Of a stretch of DNA of 64,000 nt, positions 26,633-34,785 are shown piece after piece. Origin of the DNA: Candidatus Zhuqueibacterota bacterium (lineage in GTDB: Bacteria; Zhuqueibacterota; Zhuqueibacteria; Zhuqueibacterales; Geothermadaptataceae); NCBI GenBank assembly GCA_030950365.1, contig JAUZRQ010000002.1:62001-126000 (forward strand), given 5' to 3'. Made by a program: the position numbers and the translations under genes. Below the pieces are notes generated by a model that saw nothing but the letters and a program-made list of their open reading frames with translations, searched no databases and was not told where the DNA came from. Numbering within the stretch: position 1 is the first letter of the stretch; every line of letters starts with the position of its first letter.

Positions 26633-27130
26633 TTAACCAAGCACTTCCCAGCTTTCGTTCTCCTGTATCTGGTGTCGCATCAAACTGTTGTACAAAATGG
26701 CAATAAACAATCCCAGAATAAATCCAAATACGAACATTTCCAGCACTCCAAGAACCATACCAAACATGGTGTTGACCGAAAAGTCCGGGAATATCAACTC
26801 GAAAAAGGACAGCACATGTCCGGCCCCGGAAAAAGCCACCAGCAACGAGATGATGAGAAAAATCAGTGCGCTGGCCAGCCCCAGGGCGATGCCAAATTTC
26901 GGCGCGTCAAGCAAGGCACTGTTAAAGCGCGAGCGATCGGGATAGTAATTGTCCGTGGGCGGCGGACCACTTTTAGGATCCGCTTCGGAGAGCATCAAAA
27001 GCGTGGTTTTGGCGGTTGCAGGCTGTTCGCTTTCTTGTGGTTGGGATGGAGCAAGGCTCGGGCCCGGCGGTGGACCGCTCTTTGGGTCTCCTTCATACAA
27101 CTTCATTTTAGTAAGCCATCTGGATAGCAT
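26633..27130 (-). CDS. Small membrane protein with duplicated DPKSGPPP motif and holin-like two-helix module
   Basis: A 165-residue protein, last gene of the CHAT operon, with SD GGGAGG before the ATG. The N-terminal 75 residues are polar and proline-rich and contain DPKSGPPP twice (about 15-22 and 51-58). The C-terminal part has two predicted helices (79-100, 122-147) around HVLSFFELIFPDFSVN. This two-helix module aligns without gaps, over about 75 residues, with the N-terminus of the zincin protein four genes upstream. It shares the H, EL, P, N/G and the G-x3-G...G-x3-G...A..Y pattern. It also recalls small membrane proteins annotated 'bacteriophage holin'. I infer a membrane partner, pore or substrate of the CHAT protease; this is untested. 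Confidence 0.7.
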   Translation of the reverse strand: MLSRWLTKMKLYEGDPKSGPPPGPSLAPSQPQESEQPATAKTTLLMLSEADPKSGPPPTDNYYPDRSRFNSALLDAPKFGIALGLASALIFLIISLLVAFSGAGHVLSFFELIFPDFSVNTMFGMVLGVLEMFVFGFILGLFIAILYNSLMRHQIQENESWEVLG

Positions 27131-27168
27131 ATGAATGCCTCCCGTTTCTGGCGATTCCAGGTTAAGTT

Positions 27169-30165
27169 CTATTCATGCGCTCCCACCAGGATGAATCCCG
27201 CCCAGGCGAAGGGGAACGGATACTGGACGATCGGATCGGATCGCATTTTTTGAATCAGCGCCAGTTGGGCCTGGCGCAGTGCGCCGGCAAAAGTGGCGCC
27301 CGTCTGCCATTTACGGTAGAATTGTACCACCATAAATTGCGTGTATTTGTCATCCAGTTTCCACAGGCTGGTCAGGATCGTGGGAACGCCACCGCGGATG
27401 AACGCCTGAGTGAGGCCAAAAATGCCCTCTCCGCGATACAGGCGGCCGCTGGCCGTTTCACAGGCCGAGAGCGTTACCAGGCGCACGCCGTTGAAATCGA
27501 ATTTCAAGATTTCATCCACTGTCAGCACGTTATCGCTGAAATCCTCGGGCAGCACATCGGCAGAGGAGCGGTACAGCGCCATGCTGGTGGTCTGCGGGCC
27601 AAGCATTAGGTACGAACCCCAGACGTTTTCTTCATTGGCCGCGGCATGGGTGGCAAAATGCAGCACATCAAAGCGATGGCGGATCGCCGCGCGGAAGCGC
27701 GCTTCCGTGGCCTGTGCGCCGATGAACGTGACCGACTTCGAAAACAGGCGCGCAATCTGCCGGACTTCCGATTCGGCGCCTTTCAGGTCGCCTGAGGGAT
27801 TACCGATTGCCAGCAGCTTCGACGCTGGCGTATCGTTCCGCCCGGCCACCTGCTGTCGCTGGCGCATCAGCACGGCCACGCTGGGGGCGTAAGCCAGCGC
27901 GGTTTCATGCAGCCAGTAGCGAGGTCGGTGCGGCTGGCTGGCCGGCAATGGCAGGGCCGCAAACGGCAGGTACGACAGGACTCCATCTGGAATGATATAC
28001 GTGATCTTGTCGGGATGCAATTCCGGCAGAATGGGCTGCACCAGGAGATCATACAATTGCTCACCCAGGGTCAGAGACCGTTCGAAGGTTGCGCGCGGTT
28101 GTTTGCGTACCGCCGCCCTGAACCGGTCCGGGGCATCCGCGCCGATACTGCGCAGAAATTGCGACACGAGCGCTTCCAGCGAATCCCGCTCGATTGCAGA
28201 CTCATGCACCCGCAGCCCCTGCTCATTGAGGATGAAGACCAGCAGTCGGTGGCGGGTGAGTTTGTACTCGAGAATTTGCGCATTTTCGGCAAACCGGTTC
28301 TGCACATCCGTAAATTCCAGGAAACTGGCCGCGAACGGAACGGCGCTGTGGGTTTCCGTGTCAGCGGGATTGAGCATGTCATACAGCGTGCGTGCGCGGG
28401 CGCGTTCGGAGAATTCAAACGCCGTCTGGATGCGATTCTGCCGCAACTGCAACAAAATCATATCGTCGTACACATCCTGAACTGTGGCGAAATAGCTCAT
28501 TTGGGGATCCGTGGAAAGTTGCCGGCGCGTGTTTTCAATCGTGCGGATGGCCAGCGTGTATTCCTGCTCGGCCAAATCGGGCCGTTCGTGCACCAGGTAA
28601 TGCCGGCCACGTGAATAGTAGGCGTTGTAAAGTAACATGGGATCCTGCACTTCTTCTGCCAACTCGACCGCCTCGTCATACCAGTCCAGCGCTTCTTCGA
28701 CGTCATCCATGTGTGCATAGGTATCCGCCAGCCGGATCGTTGCCTGGATTTGCCCTTCTTTGAACCCCTTCTTTTTGAAAATGTCGCGCATACGTTTATA
28801 TTCATTCACGGCTTTCTGCCATTCGCCGCGACGCTGATAGAAATTGCCAATGCCGATGCGGATTTCACCTTCGATGCGGTTGGCTGCTTTTCGCTGGTCG
28901 GGAGAGAGGGCGACGGCCAGCTCATCAAGGGCGCGGCGGTAGTAAATCAGGGCGGTGGAGTCGGCGCGCTCATCAAAATGGATGTCGCCGATGTTTTTCA
29001 GCACCGTGGCGATGCGGTAGGAATCCTTCAGCCCGATATAAATATCCAGCGCCTGAAGGAACTTCGAGCGTGCCTGCCTGTATTGGCCCAGAACGCGGTG
29101 CAAATATCCCATATCCAGCAGCGCCAGCGCCATGTTCTCTCGCGATGGCAGGCGCTCCGCCAGCTCATACGCCTTTTTGTAATAGCGCATGGCCTTCTGA
29201 TATTGCCCCATGCCGCGGTAGAGCAGGCCATAATTGATATAACAAATGAGGATGTCGTAGGGGCTGTTGTTCTTTTTCGCCAGCTCCATGGCTTCGGTGA
29301 GCGAGCTATAGGCGGTCTGAAAATCGCCCATGCGCCGTGCGGCAATGCTAAGACGCTCGAGGATATTAGAGATGGCCAGCTCATCCTGCAGCTCATGCGC
29401 CATTACGAGGCCCTTTTTTAGGTGCTGAGCCGCTTCGGCATAATCGCCGTTGAAAAACAGCGCCGAACCCAGCGCGTGACGTGCCCAAACTTCGCGGTAG
29501 CGATAGCCGTATGCCTGTGCCTTTCGCAGGGTTTCACGAGCCAGTCTGACTGCCTGCGCGTATTTCGAGCCTTTGTAATAGATATATTTCAGTTTCAGCA
29601 GATTGTCCACTTCCCGACGGCGATCGCCGATGTTCTGGCTCAGGCGCAACGACTGCCGATAGTGGTGCGCCGCTACCGCCGTATCTCTGATCAGCGACTG
29701 CTGCCCCTTCTGGTAGAAAATTTCCAGCGTCAGCTTGCGGAGCTGTTCACGTCGGCTCAGCTTGCGGTAAAAATCGATTTCGGCCAGATAAAAGGAATCG
29801 TTCAGCGCGCTGGCGAATTGTTCTGCCAGCCATTCCGCCGTTCGGCGCAAAGGATCGGCCCGATCCAGCTCACCACGGTATTCGTGGTGCAAAGCCTGGC
29901 GCAGGATGCCATGAAAAATCTGGCGGTAGCGAAAGGTGTGGCGCGTAAAAATGGCGCGCGCTTGCGCCTCGTCATCCTGCTCCAGGAACGCATGCAGCGA
30001 ATCATACAGCGCCTGGTCGGCAGGCCGAAGGGCGTCCTTTTCGAAGAAAGAGAAGATGTCCGCTTCTGGCAGCTCCGGCAAACGGCGATGCCACTCATAC
30101 AACCAAAAGGCGACCGCCGCAACAATCAGCAGAATGATCATCGACGCTGTGGTTTTGGTGCTCAT
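27169..30165 (-). CDS. Membrane-anchored TPR-CHAT cysteine protease
   Basis: A 998-residue protein. The start is the ATG at 30165 (MSTKTTASMII), overlapping the stop of the upstream gene as ATGA. One N-terminal transmembrane helix (about 8-23) is followed by a long array of TPR-type helical repeats (roughly 100-560, e.g. LGSALFFNGDYAEAAQHLKK and YGLLYRGMGQYQKAMRYYKK). A C-terminal CHAT domain (about 680-998) follows. The caspase-like dyad is visible: His840 in VLHFATHAA and Cys902 in TLSACETASG, followed by GGVPTILTSLWKLDD. CHAT proteases belong to the separase/caspase clan; in type III-E CRISPR a TPR-CHAT cleaves a sigma-regulating protein. Here the operon contains a sigma/anti-sigma pair but no cas gene is seen. 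The topology is ambiguous: charges flank both sides of the helix. Confidence 0.92.
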   Translation of the reverse strand: MSTKTTASMIILLIVAAVAFWLYEWHRRLPELPEADIFSFFEKDALRPADQALYDSLHAFLEQDDEAQARAIFTRHTFRYRQIFHGILRQALHHEYRGELDRADPLRRTAEWLAEQFASALNDSFYLAEIDFYRKLSRREQLRKLTLEIFYQKGQQSLIRDTAVAAHHYRQSLRLSQNIGDRRREVDNLLKLKYIYYKGSKYAQAVRLARETLRKAQAYGYRYREVWARHALGSALFFNGDYAEAAQHLKKGLVMAHELQDELAISNILERLSIAARRMGDFQTAYSSLTEAMELAKKNNSPYDILICYINYGLLYRGMGQYQKAMRYYKKAYELAERLPSRENMALALLDMGYLHRVLGQYRQARSKFLQALDIYIGLKDSYRIATVLKNIGDIHFDERADSTALIYYRRALDELAVALSPDQRKAANRIEGEIRIGIGNFYQRRGEWQKAVNEYKRMRDIFKKKGFKEGQIQATIRLADTYAHMDDVEEALDWYDEAVELAEEVQDPMLLYNAYYSRGRHYLVHERPDLAEQEYTLAIRTIENTRRQLSTDPQMSYFATVQDVYDDMILLQLRQNRIQTAFEFSERARARTLYDMLNPADTETHSAVPFAASFLEFTDVQNRFAENAQILEYKLTRHRLLVFILNEQGLRVHESAIERDSLEALVSQFLRSIGADAPDRFRAAVRKQPRATFERSLTLGEQLYDLLVQPILPELHPDKITYIIPDGVLSYLPFAALPLPASQPHRPRYWLHETALAYAPSVAVLMRQRQQVAGRNDTPASKLLAIGNPSGDLKGAESEVRQIARLFSKSVTFIGAQATEARFRAAIRHRFDVLHFATHAAANEENVWGSYLMLGPQTTSMALYRSSADVLPEDFSDNVLTVDEILKFDFNGVRLVTLSACETASGRLYRGEGIFGLTQAFIRGGVPTILTSLWKLDDKYTQFMVVQFYRKWQTGATFAGALRQAQLALIQKMRSDPIVQYPFPFAWAGFILVGAHE

Positions 30166-30554
30166 CTCCGTTCTTTTTCCCTCGCCTGTCTTTTGAAATG
30201 CGATTTCAGCCAGAGACTCAGCAAACCGAAAATGGATTTCAGCGCCTGGCCCGAAGGTCGGAAGGCCAGCGCTCGAAACTCCAGTGCCCGTTTTTGCCCC
30301 TGCACCCAGCGTGCATGGATGGCATCGAAATTGGGAAGCCAATCCTGACGAAATTTGCGGATTTCTTCTAAAAGGTCATCGGGCGGCCCGGGGCGAGCCG
30401 GTTGCTGACCTTTTTGGGGTGCATAATGGGTTGCAAAAAACAATTGTGTCAGCAAGCGCTCATATTCCAGCAGTTTTTGTGCGGTCAGACCGCGGCGACG
30501 ATGCTCCGGATCGCGCAGCAGCGCCTGGCGCAATTTGGGATGCATGGGAGACAT
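30162..30554 (-). CDS. Uncharacterised 130-residue protein of the CHAT operon
   Basis: A basic, probably helical and soluble protein starting MSPMHPKLRQALLRDPEHRR at 30554; the longer frame to 30626 would run back into the zincin gene. The N-terminal half is rich in Leu, Arg and Gln with a linker QKGQQPARPGPPDD, the middle has DLLEEIRKFRQDW, and the C-terminus ends in a strongly basic tail (KSHFKRQAREKERR) after a hydrophobic patch (SIFGLLSLWL) that might touch the membrane. I do not recognise a family. Its stop overlaps the CHAT start by 4 bp, so it is co-translated with the protease and could be an adaptor, inhibitor or substrate. Confidence 0.65.
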   Translation of the reverse strand: MSPMHPKLRQALLRDPEHRRRGLTAQKLLEYERLLTQLFFATHYAPQKGQQPARPGPPDDLLEEIRKFRQDWLPNFDAIHARWVQGQKRALEFRALAFRPSGQALKSIFGLLSLWLKSHFKRQAREKERR

Positions 30555-30573
30555 GATTGGGTTTCCGGTCTGG

Positions 30574-31851
30574 TTAACTGCCTGGACGATTGATTTTAAC
30601 CAGCAACTTGTCGTAAAGAAAATCAAAAATCAGCTTGTCGTAGTGGTAATCGAAGTAAGCGATATCCATAATGCAGGACGAGCTCATTTTGGGGCGCTCG
30701 GCAACGTAGGAAGTCCAGTCGGTCGGTTTGTCGCTGCGGTAGCGGTCGGAATAGTACAGCACGGCTTCGGAACCAGGCCCCTGATAGGTCGCATACACAT
30801 CGGGCACGGGGTCCGTTGGATGCAACCGCCGTTTGCGATTGATGACGAATTGCAATAGGCTTTCGGTGCTACCGGCATACTGATCGAGATATTCGTCGAT
30901 AATGGCGCCGTTCTCCAGTGAAGACAGCGCATGCGCGAATTCGTGCAGGGGTGTTTTCAGCCGGTCATCCCATGCGGATAGCGCCACCACCCCAGGAACG
31001 GCCGCTTCAAACGCGTGCTGTTTTTCTGTGAGCGGTCCATCGGCGGTTTCACTGAATGTGAACTTGAAAGTACGGCCATCCGGTCCGTCCACCGTAAACC
31101 GAGCTGCGGAGCGGGTCAGCTTTTCTGAGGCGGAAATGACGAAAATCACGTCCGCATAGTGGATGCGCCGGTCATGGTCGCTGGTGCTTTTTACGAAATC
31201 CGCAACCAGGGCGCTATTCAGACGCGGCGCCAGAATATGATCGATGTCGGAGATCGACTCGCACAGCGCATTGGCCTCCTCCAATGCCGTACGCGTGGTA
31301 TCGAACAGCGTGATGATGCGCATGCGCCGGGCGATTTGCGGCAGCCGCAACAGCTCGTTATTGGCAAAACTCCGCAAAACGCGCAGTACCGTGCGGTAAA
31401 ATACCACCGGGTTGCTTAAAATGGTGTCGGCTTCAAATCGGCTGTCCCGGGGATGTGCAATAACTGGATTGGCCACGAACACCACAGTAAATGGCCGGGC
31501 GCCGCTGCCTTCCTGAAATACATTGATTTTGCGAGATGGATCGAGCTGAAAAATTTGCCGGGATGCGGCATGCAAATGCCGGCTGACCAGGCAGCCGTAA
31601 ATCCAGGCAACGAGATAGCCGAACACAAGGCCGTAAATCAAACTCCAGAAAAGCCCTGCAATAAGCCCCACCACATTGAGGCGGTATCCCGGATAAATGA
31701 TTTCATACAACTCCGTGAAAGTGTGAACAGAGGAACTGGCCAGAGCGGTAAGCGTGACGATGAGCACGGCAAAGGCATTGAGTAGGGCACACGTTAACCC
31801 CAGCACAGGCGGGCGAAAAAAGAAGACCTGTGACACCTTGCGAATCTTCAA
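30574..31851 (-). CDS. Membrane protein with HExxH zincin motif (peptidase M64-like)
   Basis: A 425-residue protein from a TTG start at 31851 (LKIRKVSQV) preceded by GGAGG; the ATG at 31869 lacks an SD and would put that GGAGG inside the gene. The N-terminal two-helix module (about 17-38 and 59-88) is related to the small last protein of the operon. The soluble part contains TPLHEFAHALSSL (303-312) followed by IIDEYLDQY, matching the zinc-binding pattern HExxHxxx..DEY of family M64 (IgA-peptidase-like). A later SSSCIMD (about 390-396) may be the Met-turn region. I infer a membrane-tethered metallopeptidase; with divergence this high it could be inactive. It lies in the middle of the operon, 19 bp before the next gene. 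Confidence 0.68.
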   Translation of the reverse strand: MKIRKVSQVFFFRPPVLGLTCALLNAFAVLIVTLTALASSSVHTFTELYEIIYPGYRLNVVGLIAGLFWSLIYGLVFGYLVAWIYGCLVSRHLHAASRQIFQLDPSRKINVFQEGSGARPFTVVFVANPVIAHPRDSRFEADTILSNPVVFYRTVLRVLRSFANNELLRLPQIARRMRIITLFDTTRTALEEANALCESISDIDHILAPRLNSALVADFVKSTSDHDRRIHYADVIFVISASEKLTRSAARFTVDGPDGRTFKFTFSETADGPLTEKQHAFEAAVPGVVALSAWDDRLKTPLHEFAHALSSLENGAIIDEYLDQYAGSTESLLQFVINRKRRLHPTDPVPDVYATYQGPGSEAVLYYSDRYRSDKPTDWTSYVAERPKMSSSCIMDIAYFDYHYDKLIFDFLYDKLLVKINRPGS

Positions 31852-31924
31852 GGAAGGGCCTCCTACCATTGTAAATAGGCAACCGATCGGCTGTAAACGT
31901 CCCCTGGGGGTGGAATCTCCAGAT

Positions 31925-32911
31925 TTATTGTTCTTTCAGGCGTTCCAGGTGCATGCGCGCGATTTTGCTCCAGTTGGAATCGGAATCTAATTTAAGATAA
32001 GCTTCCCAGGTTGCAAGCGCTTCCTGACGAAATTCAGGAAAATGCTGATAGACCATGGCGAGATTATACAGAGCTTCCTTGAGATCGGGTTGATACTTGA
32101 GCGCCTTTTTAAAAAATGGGATGGCACTTTTGCATTCAGAGCGTTTCCATTGAAGAACGCCAAGGTCGTTGTAAACCGATGCCAGCGTGGAATCGATGCT
32201 CAGGGCTTTGGTGTAAAACATTTCTGCCTGTTCTGGATTGCTCTTGAAGCAAAGATAATATGCTCCAAGCAATTGATAGGCTTCCGCATTGCGAGGATTG
32301 AGTTCGATGGCCTTTTTGAGGCTGACCACCCAGGGAGCTTCGCTTTCGCTGGATGCACCACGCGTGATGCCGAATTCGGCATATTCGAATCCGCCGGAGG
32401 GACGTAAGGCTTCGCGATCGCTGATGGCCAGTTTCTCGGTCATCAGGAGGCGGCTCTGGTTAAGTAGGGATGTGCTTTTCCCGTGTTTGTAAGCCGGTAT
32501 TCCCCAGATGACCACAATCAGCACGATGGTTGCCAGCGCTGCTGCCCAGCGGAGCCCAGCATCGGGGGAGAAAAGCCAGTGGCAGATTTTCACAAGCGGA
32601 TTGCGAGTACGTTTGGCCTTGTCGGGTTTTGGGGGAGGAAACAGACGGTCAAGTATGTGGGAAGCATTGAGGGACGGATGATCTTCAAACTCTTTTAGGA
32701 TATCGTCGAGATTCTCCTCGGTCTGGATTTGATGAAAGTAAAGGATAGCTGTATGTCGGCACAGGTCGCATCGGTTGAGATGCCGAAAAACCTGGTTAAC
32801 TGCCGATTCATCGAGTTCCCTGTTGAAGAATCGAATCAAAACGTCTTCGTCAAGGTGCCTGGAACCATTTGGGCCTTCCGAATCCCTGAAGTGTTTGATG
32901 TTCCGACTCAT
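31925..32911 (-). CDS. Zinc-finger anti-sigma factor with transmembrane helix and TPR domain
   Basis: A 328-residue protein starting MSRNIKHF at 32911; the longer frame to 33013 lacks support. The N-terminal anti-sigma domain has His19 and H44-x3-C48-x2-C51 (RHLNRCDLCRH), the ZAS zinc motif. A proline-rich linker leads to one helix (about 121-139, LRWAAALATIVLIVVIWGIP). The C-terminal part (about 180-325) has three to four TPRs such as AYQLLGAYYLCFKSNPEQAE and VYNDLGVLQWKRSECKSAIP. By standard anti-sigma topology the TPRs would face the periplasm. It lies 184 bp downstream of the sigma gene and 73 bp upstream of the zincin gene, so it should control the sigma factor in response to something bound or cleaved there. 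Confidence 0.85.
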   Translation of the reverse strand: MSRNIKHFRDSEGPNGSRHLDEDVLIRFFNRELDESAVNQVFRHLNRCDLCRHTAILYFHQIQTEENLDDILKEFEDHPSLNASHILDRLFPPPKPDKAKRTRNPLVKICHWLFSPDAGLRWAAALATIVLIVVIWGIPAYKHGKSTSLLNQSRLLMTEKLAISDREALRPSGGFEYAEFGITRGASSESEAPWVVSLKKAIELNPRNAEAYQLLGAYYLCFKSNPEQAEMFYTKALSIDSTLASVYNDLGVLQWKRSECKSAIPFFKKALKYQPDLKEALYNLAMVYQHFPEFRQEALATWEAYLKLDSDSNWSKIARMHLERLKEQ

Positions 32912-33095
32912 TAATCTAACCTGATCAGTTTGTATATTTTGGCTTTTCCGTTCATTGTAGTTCGCGAGTAGGGCACCAATGGATTTAGCCCACTTTTGGA
33001 ACCCGATGTGCACTTATTAGTGCGACCAAAGCGAAATTGCAACACAATTTTGTTGACACTGATTAAGATATGATTTATCCGGATTTTTCCCGAAA

Positions 33096-33773
33096 TTAAG
33101 GTCTGATCCCCCGAGATTGCAGACATTGCCGAACTTTTTCCTTCAATTCGCTGATCAGATTGGAGACCCGCTTCTCTGTCAAATCGATACCGGCAAAGGC
33201 AGTGATGCTGGGAACATCCATGCCTTCAAATATATATAAATAAAAAATTAATCGATCGCGTTCCGGCCTCCGCGAACCGGTGGTGCTTTTCTCCAGGCAA
33301 TATTCAACCTCTTCCCGAAGTTCTGCAAATTTGGTGGTTTCGCCAAAGGTGGCTTCGGGAATGAGCTCCTGCCATCCCCTTGGCTGATCCTGATCGAATC
33401 CGTTAAAAGGCTCATCCATTGAAAAAATCCCCCCTTCTGGTGAGCGTGACTGTGACGTAATTGAATTGAAATCGTACAGCACGATCCGAATCGAGATCAC
33501 CCGCAACCATTCGAAAATGGTATTCTCATATTGGCCTTTGTATCCCCTTAATGCCTTTCCGTCCTTTTCCAGTAGCTTGACATACACGTTGTGGACGAGA
33601 TCCTCGAGTTGGTGCAGCCCGCGACGGTACGGAATCTTCCGGCAGGTTCGGATGATAACAGATGTAATAAATCGATTGAAGCGCCTATGAAATTCTTCCC
33701 ATCCATCTCGGTCATCCAGGTTATTGGCAAGGTAGCTAATCAGGGCGTTATGACTGAGTTTTGAAATATCCAT
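33096..33773 (-). CDS. ECF-like sigma factor of the CHAT operon (divergent)
   Basis: A 225-residue sigma-70-family protein from the ATG at 33773 (MDISKLSH); the TTG at 33806 is an alternative. Region 2 reads LEDLVHNVYVKLLEKDGKAL followed by RGYKGQYENTIFEWLRVISI, as in ECF sigma factors. A long acidic linker leads to a region-4-like helical end with FEGMDVPSITAFAGIDLTEK and RVSNLISELKEKVRQCL. It is longer than usual and divergent from the ECF factor at 20.7 kb. Heading an operon with a zinc-finger anti-sigma, it should direct transcription of the CHAT genes, but I could not identify a target promoter upstream. Confidence 0.83.
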   Translation of the reverse strand: MDISKLSHNALISYLANNLDDRDGWEEFHRRFNRFITSVIIRTCRKIPYRRGLHQLEDLVHNVYVKLLEKDGKALRGYKGQYENTIFEWLRVISIRIVLYDFNSITSQSRSPEGGIFSMDEPFNGFDQDQPRGWQELIPEATFGETTKFAELREEVEYCLEKSTTGSRRPERDRLIFYLYIFEGMDVPSITAFAGIDLTEKRVSNLISELKEKVRQCLQSRGIRP

Positions 33774-34785
33774 GTTTGCATATTTGCCTTTTAGCGTCGG
33801 CGACAAGAATTATTCACATATTGGGCAGATTCGGGCTAATTGCGGTCAGAAATATCGCTTTCTCCAAAAAGCACATTTCATTAATAGACGATCAATTTTT
33901 ATTCAGCGACATTCTTGATCCTGTAGAAAAGCCAGCGTTGATCCGGTTTTGGGGTTGGATATGAACAGGCTGTAGAGTTATCTTCACAGTTGCATTCGAG
34001 GCCGGACCGAGTGCAACAGTTCCACATCACCCTCAAGCCTCCCTTCCTGCGGTTCGCTGACAGTATCCCATGGCGAATGCTTCAGCCTGTACCAGTAACT
34101 ATTCAGCTCTCCAGGTGTCATTGCGAGGATCCGCCAGTCGGCGTAGGCTTATAATGACAGGTTCTTTACTGGGCCGCTTCACTTGAAGAGTTGTGCATAT
34201 TGAAATCTAACTTTTGTAAAAACAATTTATTAATACCGTCCTGACCTGTCAAGCGATTTATTACCGATCTGCATTGTAAAGACTAAAAAATCGCTCGATT
34301 TGCGTTCGAAATCATCTATGGGCCATAAAGTGCTCTACATTGAATTCTCTCCACGGTAAATACAGGCGAATTTCCCCCTGACACTTTTTCAGGTCTGGCG
34401 ATTCTGCGAAAAGCATTTCCCTACATTAAAACAGTATCTCCTTAGATGGCGCGTCACCAGAGGTAGGGTGTGCTGCGTTTGATGCATGTCCATTCCCAGT
34501 CCTTCTTTTCCGCATGTCCAAAAGGGTCATCGCCAATATTTGCCGCGGCTGGCGCCCCAGCAAACAAAACCGTCACGCTGGAAAAAACAATTGCTTTTCG
34601 ATGGAATTTGATATTTATATTAATAAACGACAGCATTGTGCGATGCATAGGATAGCCGGAAACGTAATGAATGGCGCAGGCAAAGAAGCGATCTTGAGCG
34701 CGGGGCGCCATTGCGTGGCGTTCTCGCCAGTGAATCCAGACTGTTCGTGCTGTTGCTGAGAGGGCGCATACCGGATGCAGAGTGC
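33774..34785. other. Long intergenic region upstream of the CHAT operon
   Basis: About 1 kb with a copy of the MITE-like element (34095-34194) and otherwise no convincing gene. A leftward frame at 34454-34648 (MHRTMLSFININ...) reads like a signal peptide ending in GAPAAA followed by about 28 residues, but has no SD, so I do not call it. Both the leftward sigma promoter and the rightward UbiA promoter must lie here; neither is obvious. Confidence 0.5.
34095..34194. repeat. MITE-like palindromic element, copy C
   Basis: Left end GTAACTATTCAGC (34095-34107), a decayed right end near ACTTGAAGAGTTGT, and a core GTCATTGCGAGGATCCGCCA followed by GTCGGCGTAGGC and ATGAC. The core is nearly identical to copy D at 62.7 kb. 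Confidence 0.6.

Noticed and set aside
28711-29421. Rightward 236-codon frame inside the CHAT gene
   Set aside because: Antisense to the TPR repeats; the minus strand carries the clear TPR-CHAT protein.
26633-33773. A CRISPR/Cas type III-E Craspase locus
   Set aside because: TPR-CHAT plus sigma factor recalls Craspase, but no repeat-spacer array, Cas7-11, Csx30 or Csx31 homologue is visible.
34454-34648. Leftward 64-codon frame with a signal-peptide-like start
   Set aside because: The hydrophobic leader ending GAPAAA is suggestive, but there is no SD and the remaining 28 residues show no family; noted in the intergenic entry only.
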